Positions 1 to 8,073 of a stretch of 41,510 nt of DNA are shown here, piece after piece. The position numbers and the translations under genes are program-made. How positions within the stretch are numbered: the stretch's first letter is position 1; each line of letters begins with the position of its first letter. The notes beneath the pieces are model-generated. The model searched no databases. It was not told where the DNA came from and saw nothing but the letters and a program-made list of their open reading frames with translations. The DNA lies in NCBI RefSeq assembly GCF_000615945.1, contig NZ_BAMO01000044.1, forward strand, positions 1 to 41,510, given 5' to 3'. The DNA is from Caldalkalibacillus mannanilyticus JCM 10596 (GTDB lineage Bacteria > Bacillota > Bacilli > Caldalkalibacillales > JCM-10596).

Positions 1-168
1 CAACAGTGGAAACTCAAGACAGTAGCAGAAGAAGCAGAATCAACAGTGGAAACTCAAGCAGTATCAGAAGAGAATCTTTCCCTAGAACAAAAACTAGAGA
101 TATCACCTGAAGTGTTAGCTGAACTATCCAAACTTATTGAAGAAGATTTGGGGAGCTTTGATTCTTAG
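1..168 (+). CDS. 3' end of an acidic repeat-containing protein (partial, probably one indel)
   Basis: The frame is open from base 1 to the TAG at 166-168 and encodes about 55 residues rich in Glu, ending in LIEEDLGSFDS. The DNA holds two adjacent near-copies of a roughly 40-base unit (1-40 and 41-75). The second copy reads STVETQAVSEE. The first gives the same peptide only if one A near base 18-19 is removed, so the visible frame probably contains a one-base insertion there. Composition suggests a charged, low-complexity C-terminal tail. The family is not recognisable because the body of the gene lies outside the window. A terminator follows 49 bases after the stop. Confidence 0.55.
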   Translation, partial: QQWKLKTVAEEAESTVETQAVSEENLSLEQKLEISPEVLAELSKLIEEDLGSFDS

Positions 169-216
169 ATGGATTGAAACTGGCAAGAGTAAGTGTTTTC
201 TTAATTATTGATTGTC

Positions 217-251
217 GAAAAAACACTTGGTTCATAATCAAGTGTTTTTTC
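217..251 (+). terminator. Intrinsic terminator after the partial first gene
   Basis: A perfect 13-bp inverted repeat (217-229 with 239-251, core AAAACACTTG / CAAGTGTTTT) has a 9-base loop, and its right arm ends in six T. It separates the first gene from the membrane protein starting at 376. Confidence 0.8.
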
Positions 252-375
252 TATAAAACAGTGGATCTCCTAATACAATTTTGACTATATGAATCATCTT
301 AATTTTAAAAAAATGTCGACAAATAGGTGAAAATATAATATTGTGTTAGGGAAATATAATTTAAGGAGGATAATT

Positions 376-894
376 ATGGATTTGTTAACAGGGTTGTTTG
401 CAGGAATGTTTGTTCTTGCCATCATTTTAGTTATTGTAGGGATTGCACTTTATTTACTTTATTCCTATTCTTTATTTACCCTTGCGAGTAATCGAGGAAT
501 CGATCTAGCATGGCTTGCTTTTATTCCTATAGCTCAATTGTATATTTTAGGAAAGCTTATTATTCACTTTCGTTTCAATGGAAAAGTGTATAATCAAGCA
601 CCAGCCGAATGGGTGTTAGTAGGTGTAAGCATCTTAACTGCTTTTACAAGCGGTGGATTGAACAGCTTGTTATCGCTAATAGGCTTTCTATTATTTATCT
701 TGGCTAGTTATAATGTGTATTGCATTTATAAGAGGGAGAGTGCTGGCATTTATACGGTATTAACCATCATTCCTTTTATAGCACCTTTCTTGTATTTTGC
801 GATTCGTGATAATGAAGCAGATTTATCTGAATTAGATCAAGCTAACTCTGTGGAGAACACGGAGGAGAACTCAAACGATATCAACATGTCATAG
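376..894 (+). CDS. Small multi-pass membrane protein of unknown function
   Basis: This 172-residue protein starts at ATG 376, chosen because AAGGAGGA lies 5 bases upstream; an in-frame start at 343 has no ribosome site. It has a long hydrophobic helix near the N-terminus (about residues 4-32), two more hydrophobic stretches around residues 40-55 and 82-115, and a last one around 128-145. The C-terminal tail of about 25 residues is acidic and Asn-rich. I do not recognise the family. It stands alone: a terminator precedes it and a strong one follows, so it is probably monocistronic. Confidence 0.8.
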   Translation: MDLLTGLFAGMFVLAIILVIVGIALYLLYSYSLFTLASNRGIDLAWLAFIPIAQLYILGKLIIHFRFNGKVYNQAPAEWVLVGVSILTAFTSGGLNSLLSLIGFLLFILASYNVYCIYKRESAGIYTVLTIIPFIAPFLYFAIRDNEADLSELDQANSVENTEENSNDINMS

Positions 895-911
895 GTTCTT
901 TCTTTTCTATT

Positions 912-966
912 AAAAACGGGATGTAGCAGTAGAGTAATGTTCTCTATTGCCACATCCCGTTTTTTT
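912..966. terminator. Bidirectional terminator between convergent genes
   Basis: The arms AAAAACGGGATGT and ACATCCCGTTTTT pair around an imperfect extension (AGTAGAG / TCTCTA). Runs of T occur on both strands, so the same hairpin can end the membrane-protein gene from the left and the feo operon from the right. Confidence 0.8.
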
Positions 967-1022
967 TTGTTCTAACCGTCGATAAGACTTCCTTTTCACA
1001 TAGCGTTGTGAGTCGTTCACGA

Positions 1023-1193
1023 TCATTTGCCAGTAGTGCATTCTTTTTTTGCCCAACAACTTAAACAGGAGCCTGTGCATCCTTCTAAACGAATCAACTT
1101 CGTATTACACCTTGGACAGATGATGCTAGTAGCTTGGACAAGATAAGAACAAGTGGGACACTGCTCCTGTTTAGGAAGCTTGTTTAAACTCAT
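1023..1193 (-). CDS. Small Cys-rich protein translationally coupled to feoB
   Basis: This is a 56-codon minus-strand ORF whose ATG (1193-1191) lies inside the end of feoB, overlapping it by 23 bases. The product has eight cysteines: CPTC at 12-15, CPRC at 26-29, then C39, C43, C46 and C52. The two CPxC pairs look like a zinc ribbon or rubredoxin-like knuckle, and the CxxxCxxC that follows could hold zinc or an Fe-S cluster. There is no membrane segment, so it is not the Cys-rich membrane protein often linked to FeoB. Position as the third gene of a Fur-controlled feoAB operon suggests a FeoC-like accessory or sensor role, which is inference. Existence rests on the overlap, the cysteine pattern and the shared terminator. 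Confidence 0.6.
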   Translation of the reverse strand: MSLNKLPKQEQCPTCSYLVQATSIICPRCNTKLIRLEGCTGSCLSCWAKKECTTGK

Positions 1194-3162
1194 CGTCTAC
1201 AAAGCTCCTTTTGTTATAAAACAGGAGTATTCCTTGTTTTATAATGAATCCAACAAAGATCATACTGAGCAAGCTAAATAAGACTTGCACAAAAGGACTA
1301 AAACCACCAAATACATTGAGTAGCATATGTAATAAACCACCTACAGTAAAGCTAATCACGAATGTCCCTCCCCACATGATGAAGGCTTCTCTCGTTACAC
1401 GTTCTTTAAAAATAATCAATACCGAAGCGATACAAGGAACGAATAACGTAATGGTTAGTAAGGCAACGACCGTTTGGGCAGAGGACATGGACAAATCGTA
1501 GAGTCCAGCAGCGCCAAAATCTCGGCGAACAATTCCCATAATAAAGGCGGTAGAGGCTTCTTGAGGTAATCCAAGCCAGCTAACGGTTAAGGGTTTTAGG
1601 AAAAGTGAGATTTTATCTAACATGCTTGTCAGTTGAAGAACCGAGATCACAAGAGCTCCTAGAGCGAAGAGAGGCAGTGCCTCACGAATAAAGTGAACGG
1701 TTTTTATGGTTGTTTTCTTCAATACATTTACCGGACGTGGGATTCTCATAGGTGGTATATCAATTAAGAGAGAGGTTGCTTCTCCCTTTAAGACAGAATC
1801 AAGAATCTGCCCCACCACAACGAGCACGAGCACTAAGGCGGCAAAATAAAGCAAGGCATAGCTTTTTCCCACTCCTGCTAAAAGAGCAAAAATAACAGCG
1901 AGCTGAGCGGAACAAGGGATCGCAAGACCTAATAGAAAGATGGCAATTCTTTTTTCACGATCATTCCCTAATAAACGAGTGGTAATCGTCGCCATTGTGA
2001 CACAGCCAAGTCCCAAGATCATGGGGATAATGGCTCGTCCATTCAACCCTATTTTCTGCATAAAGCGATCGACTAAAGTCGCTAGACGAGGTAAATACCC
2101 ACTATCTTCAAACAGAGCAAGAAAGAGATAGAAGCTAAATACGAGCGGAAGAAGAAGCCCGAATACATAAGTTATGGTCATCGTGAACAGACCAAATTCC
2201 CCGATCAGGATTGTTCCCAATATGCCTTCTTCATTCAGATGAAACGTATCGGTAAATAAAGAAACGATAAAAGGTTCATAGATTTCCCCCATAAAGATAT
2301 CTTCCGTCAATTCAATCACATCTTCAGCAACAAACACACCGATGATTTGATACATGAGCAGTAAGACAACAAGGAGAAAGGGGATTCCTACAAATGGTCG
2401 GATTAAAGCTTGACCAATGACGGTTCCTAACTTGGAGCTAGAGCCGGAAGACGTTATTACCTGAGCAAGTATTTCATTTACATGATGACGCCTGGCTGAA
2501 TAAATAGGTTCAATCTTTTCATGTGCCTGGCTCTTTAAACGCTCACTGATAAGCGGACAGCCTTCTAGTAACAAGACTTTTTCCGCTTGACTTCCCTGAA
2601 CATGCTCCACCTCTTTTAAGAAATTCGTTAATAGCGGAGTGGGATGTCCTACCTGTGCTTGTTTTATTGTGTTTTTTAAGGTATCCATTCCTTTATTTTG
2701 AGTAGCAATAATTTCAACAACAGGAACTCCTAGCTGCTTCGAAAGCCGTTTAGCATCGACCTGAACCCCTTTGTTCTTTGCTTCATCCATCATATTTAAG
2801 GCTACAATAACGGGTTTTCCCGTATCAATGAGATGCTGAGTGAGAAATAGGTCGCGATCTAGATTCACGGCATTAATCACATTAATAATTCGATCGGCTT
2901 GAAGAATCACTTCGCACGCAACTCGTTCCTCGTCAGTAAACGAAGACACTCCATAAATTCCTGGTGTATCGATGATGAGATCTTGATTCCATTTACCATG
3001 AGAAATATCTAGCGTAGTTCCTGGAAAATTAGACACATCTACATAAATGCTTGTTAAAGCTTGAAAAACAACAGATTTTCCTACGTTGGGATTCCCTACT
3101 AGGGCAATCCATTCTGAGTTTTGTTCTTTTTTAATGGGTAGTGGTGTTCCATGACAATTCAT
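1171..3162 (-). CDS. feoB: Ferrous iron transporter FeoB
   Basis: FeoB is the inner-membrane Fe(II) permease with an N-terminal GTPase-like domain. Visible motifs are G1 GNPNVGKS at residues 23-30, G3 DTPG at 65-68 and G4 NMMDEA near 123. A helical linker follows, and from about residue 255 onwards there are many membrane helices with two Gate-type repeats. At 663 residues it is complete. It lies 53 bases downstream of feoA and is presumably in the same Fur-regulated transcript. The N-terminus carries an unusual MNCHG with Cys and His before the G domain. Its last codons overlap the small Cys-rich gene. Confidence 0.96.
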   Translation of the reverse strand: MNCHGTPLPIKKEQNSEWIALVGNPNVGKSVVFQALTSIYVDVSNFPGTTLDISHGKWNQDLIIDTPGIYGVSSFTDEERVACEVILQADRIINVINAVNLDRDLFLTQHLIDTGKPVIVALNMMDEAKNKGVQVDAKRLSKQLGVPVVEIIATQNKGMDTLKNTIKQAQVGHPTPLLTNFLKEVEHVQGSQAEKVLLLEGCPLISERLKSQAHEKIEPIYSARRHHVNEILAQVITSSGSSSKLGTVIGQALIRPFVGIPFLLVVLLLMYQIIGVFVAEDVIELTEDIFMGEIYEPFIVSLFTDTFHLNEEGILGTILIGEFGLFTMTITYVFGLLLPLVFSFYLFLALFEDSGYLPRLATLVDRFMQKIGLNGRAIIPMILGLGCVTMATITTRLLGNDREKRIAIFLLGLAIPCSAQLAVIFALLAGVGKSYALLYFAALVLVLVVVGQILDSVLKGEATSLLIDIPPMRIPRPVNVLKKTTIKTVHFIREALPLFALGALVISVLQLTSMLDKISLFLKPLTVSWLGLPQEASTAFIMGIVRRDFGAAGLYDLSMSSAQTVVALLTITLFVPCIASVLIIFKERVTREAFIMWGGTFVISFTVGGLLHMLLNVFGGFSPFVQVLFSLLSMIFVGFIIKQGILLFYNKRSFVDDEFKQAS

Positions 3163-3215
3163 TTACATCCTTCTTTCAAACAATTTGGTAAGGCAAGAAG
3201 AAAAATAGAAGAGGA

Positions 3216-3434
3216 CTACAGTAAATCAATGTGAATCACATTGGCTAAATCTCTTCCGATTGCGATTTCTTGGTGATTCTTTCGAATGACGACGGGACCA
3301 GCTGGAACAACCTCTATACACTCAATGGTTTGCCCTACTGTAATTCCAAAACGTAAGGCATCAATTTTTAGAGAAGAATGTAAAATGTCCGCAATTCGTC
3401 CTTTTTGACCACGTTTTAATAAAGAAAGAGTCAT
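3216..3434 (-). CDS. feoA: FeoA, ferrous iron transport accessory protein
   Basis: This 72-residue protein has the SH3-like FeoA fold pattern: an N-terminal LLKRGQKGRIADI, a central LRFGITVGQTIE, and a C-terminal stretch of the type PVVIRKNHQEIAIGRDLA. FeoA is a cytoplasmic partner thought to bind FeoB and affect its activity. ATG 3434 is preceded by AGGAGG 8 bases upstream. It is the first gene of the feoA-feoB-small Cys-rich operon, with a Fur-type operator about 80 bases upstream. Confidence 0.93.
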   Translation of the reverse strand: MTLSLLKRGQKGRIADILHSSLKIDALRFGITVGQTIECIEVVPAGPVVIRKNHQEIAIGRDLANVIHIDLL

Positions 3435-3501
3435 TCTATTAACCTCCTTTCACAGGAATAGTTGGGCTATTCCGAATGCATATTGGTAGCGGTAAAGTAA
3501 T

Positions 3502-3530
3502 GCTATAATGAACACGATAATCATTATCAA
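3502..3530 (-). promoter_or_regulatory. feoAB promoter with overlapping Fur box
   Basis: On the minus strand TTGATA (3530-3525) and TATAGC (3507-3502) are spaced by 17 bases. The 15-base palindrome at 3515-3529 reads TGATAATGATTATCG, 14 of 15 bases of the classical Bacillus Fur box TGATAATNATTATCA. It covers the -35 and spacer, so Fur-Fe(II) would block polymerase and the operon should open under iron limitation. Confidence 0.82.
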
Positions 3531-3608
3531 TTGTCTGATCTGGGGATCATTATACTCTTTTTCATTAGGCGAGTTCAGTGAGATAGTTCACAGAATAGCG
3601 AAAAATGC

Positions 3609-3659
3609 AAAAAAGAGTGTAGCAGCAGGTTGAAAGAGGAGATCCTACTGTACACTCTA
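3609..3659 (-). terminator. Terminator of rarA
   Basis: On the minus strand an imperfect hairpin (AGAGTGTACAGTAGG pairing with CCTGCTGCTACACTCT) is followed by six T. It lies just after the rarA stop codon and before the feo promoter. Confidence 0.72.
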
Positions 3660-3685
3660 TTGTTATAGGGGAGAAAAGGAGTTTA

Positions 3686-5008
3686 CTATTTCTGATTTCT
3701 CCAATAATGGAGCCGCTCCTTAATCGTTCGCTCATAACCATATTCACTGGGCGTATAGAAAGTATGCCCGATTAACTCATTGGGTAGGTACTGTTGTTCC
3801 ACAAAACCATCCTTGTAATCATGAGGATATTTATAGCCAATCCCATGTCCTAATTCCTTAGCTCCTTTGTAGTGACTATCTCTTAGGTGCTTGGGGACTT
3901 GTCCAGTTTGCTCTTTTTCTACCGTCGATAGTGCTTGATCGATGCCTGTAATAATCGCATTGCTTTTGGGAGCGGTGGCGATATACACCGTGGCTTCAGC
4001 AAGAGGAATTCTAGCTTCCGGCATTCCTAAGAAATCGACAGCATAGGCAGCGGCATGGGCAATTTGCAAGGCTCTGGGGTCAGCCATTCCCACATCCTCT
4101 GCGGCGTGAACATACAGTCTTCGAGCAATAAAGCGAGGATCTTCCCCAGCATAGATCATTCGCGCTAGCCAATAGAGAGCAGCATCAGGGTCTGAACCAC
4201 GTAAGCTCTTAATAAAAGCAGAGATGACATCATAGTGCTGATCTCCGTTTTTATCATACTGAATCACTCTTTTCTGGATCGATTCTTCTGCTACTTCTAG
4301 CGTAATCTGAATGATGCCAGTAGAATCTGGCGGTGTAGTCAGCACTGCCAACTCTAGGGCGTTGAGAGCGGTTCGGGCATCTCCATTAGCTACTTGAACC
4401 AGATGCTTTAAGGCAGTGTCAGTCATATGAATTTTTTCTTCTCCAAAGCCCCTATCTGTATCTTCTAGTGCTCGACGAAGAATGTGTTCAATGTGCTGAT
4501 TGGTCAGCGGTTCAAGTCGGAAGATTCTAGATCTGGATAGTAAGGCTGAATTAATTTCAAACATAGGGCTCTCTGTTGTAGCACCTATTAAGACAACGGT
4601 TCCTTCTTCGACAAAGGGCAAAAGAGCATCCTGCTGTGATTTATTGAAGCGATGGATCTCATCAATAAATAGAACTGTTTTCTTTTGATAGAGTTGTAGT
4701 CGTTCTTTGGCTTCTGTTGTTACGCGACGTATATCTGCAACTCCTGATGAAACGGCATTTAGCTGTTCAAAATAGGAGGAGGTAGTATTGGCAATCACTT
4801 TGGCAAAGGTGGTCTTTCCTGTTCCAGGAGGACCAAAAAAAATCATCGGTGTCAGTTGATCGGCTTCAATCGCCCTGCGGAGTAGCTTACCAGGAGCAAT
4901 AATATGTTCTTGTCCGACCACTTCCTCTATGGTTCGAGGTCTCATGCGATTGGCTAGAGGTCCTATTGTATTTTGGGTAGAATCGGTAGAAAAATCAAAT
5001 AGATCCAT
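3686..5008 (-). CDS. rarA: Replication-associated recombination protein RarA (MgsA/YrvN), AAA+ ATPase
   Basis: RarA acts at stalled replication forks and is related to clamp-loader ATPases. The 440-residue protein shows Walker A GPPGTGKTT at residues 59-67, Walker B FIDEIHR near 112, a sensor-1 GATTES, and the arginine-finger-type SALLSRSR. A lid and C-terminal tetramerisation domain follow, with the typical LRGSDPDAALYWLARM and PKSNA motifs. The start has a weak upstream GAAAGGACG. In B. subtilis the orthologue (yrvN) lies beside cymR; here two unknown genes and a membrane protein separate them. Confidence 0.95.
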   Translation of the reverse strand: MDLFDFSTDSTQNTIGPLANRMRPRTIEEVVGQEHIIAPGKLLRRAIEADQLTPMIFFGPPGTGKTTFAKVIANTTSSYFEQLNAVSSGVADIRRVTTEAKERLQLYQKKTVLFIDEIHRFNKSQQDALLPFVEEGTVVLIGATTESPMFEINSALLSRSRIFRLEPLTNQHIEHILRRALEDTDRGFGEEKIHMTDTALKHLVQVANGDARTALNALELAVLTTPPDSTGIIQITLEVAEESIQKRVIQYDKNGDQHYDVISAFIKSLRGSDPDAALYWLARMIYAGEDPRFIARRLYVHAAEDVGMADPRALQIAHAAAYAVDFLGMPEARIPLAEATVYIATAPKSNAIITGIDQALSTVEKEQTGQVPKHLRDSHYKGAKELGHGIGYKYPHDYKDGFVEQQYLPNELIGHTFYTPSEYGYERTIKERLHYWRNQK

Positions 5009-5069
5009 ATTGACACGTCCTTTCTAGTCACTTACAGAATAGTACAAAGAACGTATATTCGCAATAGGG

Positions 5070-5552
5070 TTAAAGAACGTCACTAAGTTTATACGAGTAT
5101 TGATAGGGAAGTATTCCAAATATCCTAGCCTTAATAGTCACTTCTTGAATTGAATGAAAGTTTGCATTTTCTATAAGAATATTGTAACTATTGTTTTCAT
5201 CTTTGCCTTGAATATATAAAGAGGAGAAGGGTTCAAAAATGTGCAAATGATTTCTTAATTCAGGCTCCTCGTCTAATTGCCTTCGATTCACATTAAAACG
5301 TTTGATACCGTTTAATTGGATGGTAAAAACATCTCCTTGTACGAGTTCATTATTTTCATTTTTTACAATCACGTCATGAATAACCATAGGAAATATAGAA
5401 AGATTTTCTATAGATAATTTTACCTCTAGTGTTGTCGGGCTAGAACCGACTCCTACTGACATAGGTTCTGAATAATAGAGATATGAGTAAATTAAGATAA
5501 TGATGATGGCAACTATAGATAAACTAATAATAGAGATTCTTTTCTTGCTCAT
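5070..5552 (-). CDS. Membrane-anchored extracytoplasmic protein of unknown function
   Basis: This 160-residue protein has a basic N-terminus (MSKKR) and one hydrophobic helix at about residues 6-27, then a polar domain rich in alternating hydrophobic residues, which suggests beta strands. It has no cysteine and no lipobox, so the helix is probably an uncleaved anchor. A GGTGGGGAG ribosome site precedes the ATG. I recognise no family. It lies 61 bases upstream of rarA on the same strand and could be co-transcribed, but nothing in its sequence links it to DNA repair. Confidence 0.72.
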   Translation of the reverse strand: MSKKRISIISLSIVAIIIILIYSYLYYSEPMSVGVGSSPTTLEVKLSIENLSIFPMVIHDVIVKNENNELVQGDVFTIQLNGIKRFNVNRRQLDEEPELRNHLHIFEPFSSLYIQGKDENNSYNILIENANFHSIQEVTIKARIFGILPYQYSYKLSDVL

Positions 5553-5575
5553 ATACTCCCCACCTTTGCTTTGTT

Positions 5576-5601
5576 GAATAGGGGGGGGAAGCCCCCTATT
5601 C
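5576..5601. other. GC-rich stem-loop between two minus-strand genes
   Basis: GAATAGGGGG at 5576-5585 pairs with CCCCCTATTC at 5592-5601 across a short loop. No T-run follows on either strand, so it is not a standard terminator. It may be an mRNA-stability or processing hairpin 3' of the DUF2325 gene. The run of eight G at 5581-5588 is also a likely place for a base-count error. Confidence 0.5.
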
Positions 5602-5673
5602 TATATTTAAACTATCTAGGTGTTGAAAGCCAATCTTTTATCATCTTTTTGTAGTTTCCTGCACAACATGCAA

Positions 5674-7758
5674 TTAAGTAGTCTTATCAGCAATCGTTTC
5701 TCGATTACTCCATAGCAAGTGTCGGAAATTGGACTTCGAGCCTTGGATGATGAAATGAGGAATGTGATTTTCTTTAGCAATTTCTATACTTCCCCATGTC
5801 GCTCGATGAGAAACGGATGTTAGTAGGAAAAACAAGGCATGGGATTTTTTCAACTCTGTATAAATTCTTTCTGGGCTACGTCCGTCATCATGAATGAGTT
5901 CGGCTCCAGTTTCAAGAACAACTTCTTCAAACCATTTTTTTTGCCCGCCAATCACTGCTATTCGGGAGCCTTGTAAAAAAGGCTGTGGTTTCTCTTTTGG
6001 TCGTTCTACCTTTTCCTTCTTTTGATTTCCCTGTGCATTCTGCTGACTAGCCGCTCTCTTCTCCTCATCAAAAACTTTATATATTCGAGAAATGCGAGCA
6101 ATATCTTTTCCATAAGCTACATTAAACGTACAGGGCGTTCCATTCTCTGGCTTAAGGAACATTCTATCTTTTTCATGCAAGATAAAGCGATTCTCACTAT
6201 TATTCATATCTACACAATACAGGGCATGATATTCCCCAAGTTCGATATAACCGTCATACTGATGAATAGGAGCGTAATGATCGTCTCCTTGAAATAGTAG
6301 CTTAATATCGTATTGCATCACTCCGTTTTTCTCTTCTAGTGGTGTACACTCAACTTCTGCCTCGTGTTGTAAATCATTTTCATGCACCAAGGACTCTGTT
6401 ATATTGAAGGTTTCTCCATTTTCTAATTGAATAAAGCCTCCGTGATCTCGTCGATAAAATATTCCTGGATAAACGTTCTGTCCATCTTCACTAGGTTGAT
6501 CTTCTGTAATTTCCTCTTCTAGTTCCTCCATGTTGTTTTCGACCATTTTAGTAGATAGCCCGATTTCCTGAATCTCATTAGCAAGAATTTTTTGACTGCT
6601 AAACTCTTCTAAATCATCAATAAAGATAAGTGCCTGCTTGATCTGTTCACGTAATTCTTTGGCAGTAAATGAACCCGTGGGAGTACCTGCTAATAGTAGC
6701 TCGTTAATGGTATTTATTTTCTGATATACTCTTAGGATCATTTCTTGAATAAGAGAGGATAGATTTTGGCTCTCAGTTTGCTTTCGCTGATCTTCCTTTA
6801 ATTCTTTTTTAAATTGAATGATCTCATTTTTCCTGCTCTCACTCAGTTTTGTCATTTGATCAAGTTCTTTAGTTTTCTTGACAAGCTGCAAATCAAGTTC
6901 CCTCATTTGATTTTGGAGTATTTTATTATCCTGAATCAGATCTTGATTTCTCTTTGTCCAATTTCTTTTTTCTACCTCGCCTTGCTCTATTAATTCTTCA
7001 TTTCGGTTACACCATTTACTGATTTCATTTTCCAAATGATGATTTCTTTCTATTAGTTGCTGTATTTGTTTCTCCTTTTGTATCAATTCTTGTTTCTGCT
7101 GATTTGCTTCTTCTTCTCGTTCATGCCTTCTTTTTTGTTCCATTTCTATCTTTTTTTCAAGCTGGAGAACCTTCTTCTGTATATCCTCTTTCTGAATGTA
7201 CTCGGTGATTTCTTGTTCTGGCATTTCTTCAGGAGCTTCTTTTGGTCCATTGTCCAGATCCGCTACTAGTTGGTCATGTTTTTTTTGCCACAATACCTGG
7301 TTGTTTTCTTTATCTGGATGCAAATAAAACGCCCAATAATAATGCCAGAATCCAAAACTAGCAATGAGCTCCTCTTGTTTACCTATGAAAACGTGTAGCT
7401 CTTCTTCTTCCTCCACTAAGGAAGATACGATCTCTCGAATCGCAAAAATTAGTTTTATTTTCTCATGTTTATTATCACGTTTACACCGATTTAAGATGAT
7501 GTTCATTTCTTTTTGAAACAAGGGATCTGGAAATGCTCTTTTTTTCCCAGTTAAGTCAATCGGAAGAGAAAGACAGGCGATCATGGATCGCTTCTCCTGT
7601 TCAGTCATTTCTTTGATTAATAAATGTACCTGATCGATAGGGATAGGCAGAGAAGCCTCATGCAAAATCTGATCTTTATGTTGAATCACTTCGTTGTTCC
7701 AATCTATCTCCTCTTGATATATTTTCCCTAATATTTTCCGCATTATTTTTGTGTTCAT
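5674..7758 (-). CDS. Large coiled-coil protein with C-terminal DUF2325 domain
   Basis: The 694-residue protein has four parts. Residues 1-180 are an alpha-helical domain I do not recognise. Residues about 185-345 are a long Glu/Lys/Gln-rich coiled coil. Residues about 425-575 hold two short beta-type modules, each with a G-(F/Y)-I-x-L core, that look like tandem OB or SH3-like folds. The C-terminus (about 605-690) matches the DUF2325 pattern: RIAVIGGQKKWFEE, then HDDGRSPERI, then SVSHRATWGSIEIAKE. DUF2325 resembles a small Rossmann-type sensor domain of unknown role. The start has AAGGAGG. The middle modules might bind nucleic acid, which is inference. A leader terminator hairpin lies 60 bases upstream. 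Confidence 0.85.
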   Translation of the reverse strand: MNTKIMRKILGKIYQEEIDWNNEVIQHKDQILHEASLPIPIDQVHLLIKEMTEQEKRSMIACLSLPIDLTGKKRAFPDPLFQKEMNIILNRCKRDNKHEKIKLIFAIREIVSSLVEEEEELHVFIGKQEELIASFGFWHYYWAFYLHPDKENNQVLWQKKHDQLVADLDNGPKEAPEEMPEQEITEYIQKEDIQKKVLQLEKKIEMEQKRRHEREEEANQQKQELIQKEKQIQQLIERNHHLENEISKWCNRNEELIEQGEVEKRNWTKRNQDLIQDNKILQNQMRELDLQLVKKTKELDQMTKLSESRKNEIIQFKKELKEDQRKQTESQNLSSLIQEMILRVYQKINTINELLLAGTPTGSFTAKELREQIKQALIFIDDLEEFSSQKILANEIQEIGLSTKMVENNMEELEEEITEDQPSEDGQNVYPGIFYRRDHGGFIQLENGETFNITESLVHENDLQHEAEVECTPLEEKNGVMQYDIKLLFQGDDHYAPIHQYDGYIELGEYHALYCVDMNNSENRFILHEKDRMFLKPENGTPCTFNVAYGKDIARISRIYKVFDEEKRAASQQNAQGNQKKEKVERPKEKPQPFLQGSRIAVIGGQKKWFEEVVLETGAELIHDDGRSPERIYTELKKSHALFFLLTSVSHRATWGSIEIAKENHIPHFIIQGSKSNFRHLLWSNRETIADKTT

Positions 7759-8073
7759 CTGTAAAAACCTCCTTGTTTTTAATCCTGCTCACAAATATAG
7801 TGCTATAAGAAAAGCTTCAGTAAAAAAAGAAGAAGCTAACAGATTTTTTGTTGGCTTCTTAGGCTATAGCGATGATGTCATGATCTGAATTGGAAGTAGG
7901 TTTCCGTTCCTTAAATTCCATTTTTTTCATACGGATTAAATTCTATAACATCCTAAAAAATCCTGCTCTATAGGATAGAAATAGTAAAAATGAACCACTA
8001 ATCGCTGTATGTCTGCTGGAATTCATGCTATAATATCAGAATTACTTCTAGTGAAATAGGGTGGAGAAAACGC
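7759..8073. other. Divergent intergenic region, about 315 bases
   Basis: This region separates the minus-strand DUF2325 gene from the plus-strand YczE-like gene. It holds a minus-strand terminator-type hairpin at 7821-7860, the AAGGAGG ribosome site of the DUF2325 gene (about 7770) and a TATAAT at about 8028-8033 that could serve the plus-strand gene, without a convincing -35. No coding frame or known riboswitch was seen. Confidence 0.5.
7821..7860 (-). terminator. Terminator-like hairpin in the leader of the DUF2325 gene
   Basis: AAGAAGCTAACA (7830-7841) pairs with TGTTGGCTTCTT (7849-7860), 12 bp with one G-U, around a 7-base loop. On the minus strand it is followed by seven T, so it terminates leftward transcription. 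The only gene it can affect is the DUF2325 gene 60 bases further on, which makes a leader attenuator possible. Confidence 0.6.

Noticed and set aside
1-75. A CRISPR or satellite repeat at the left end
   Set aside because: There are only two copies, they are adjacent without spacers, and they lie in a coding frame, so this is a protein repeat.
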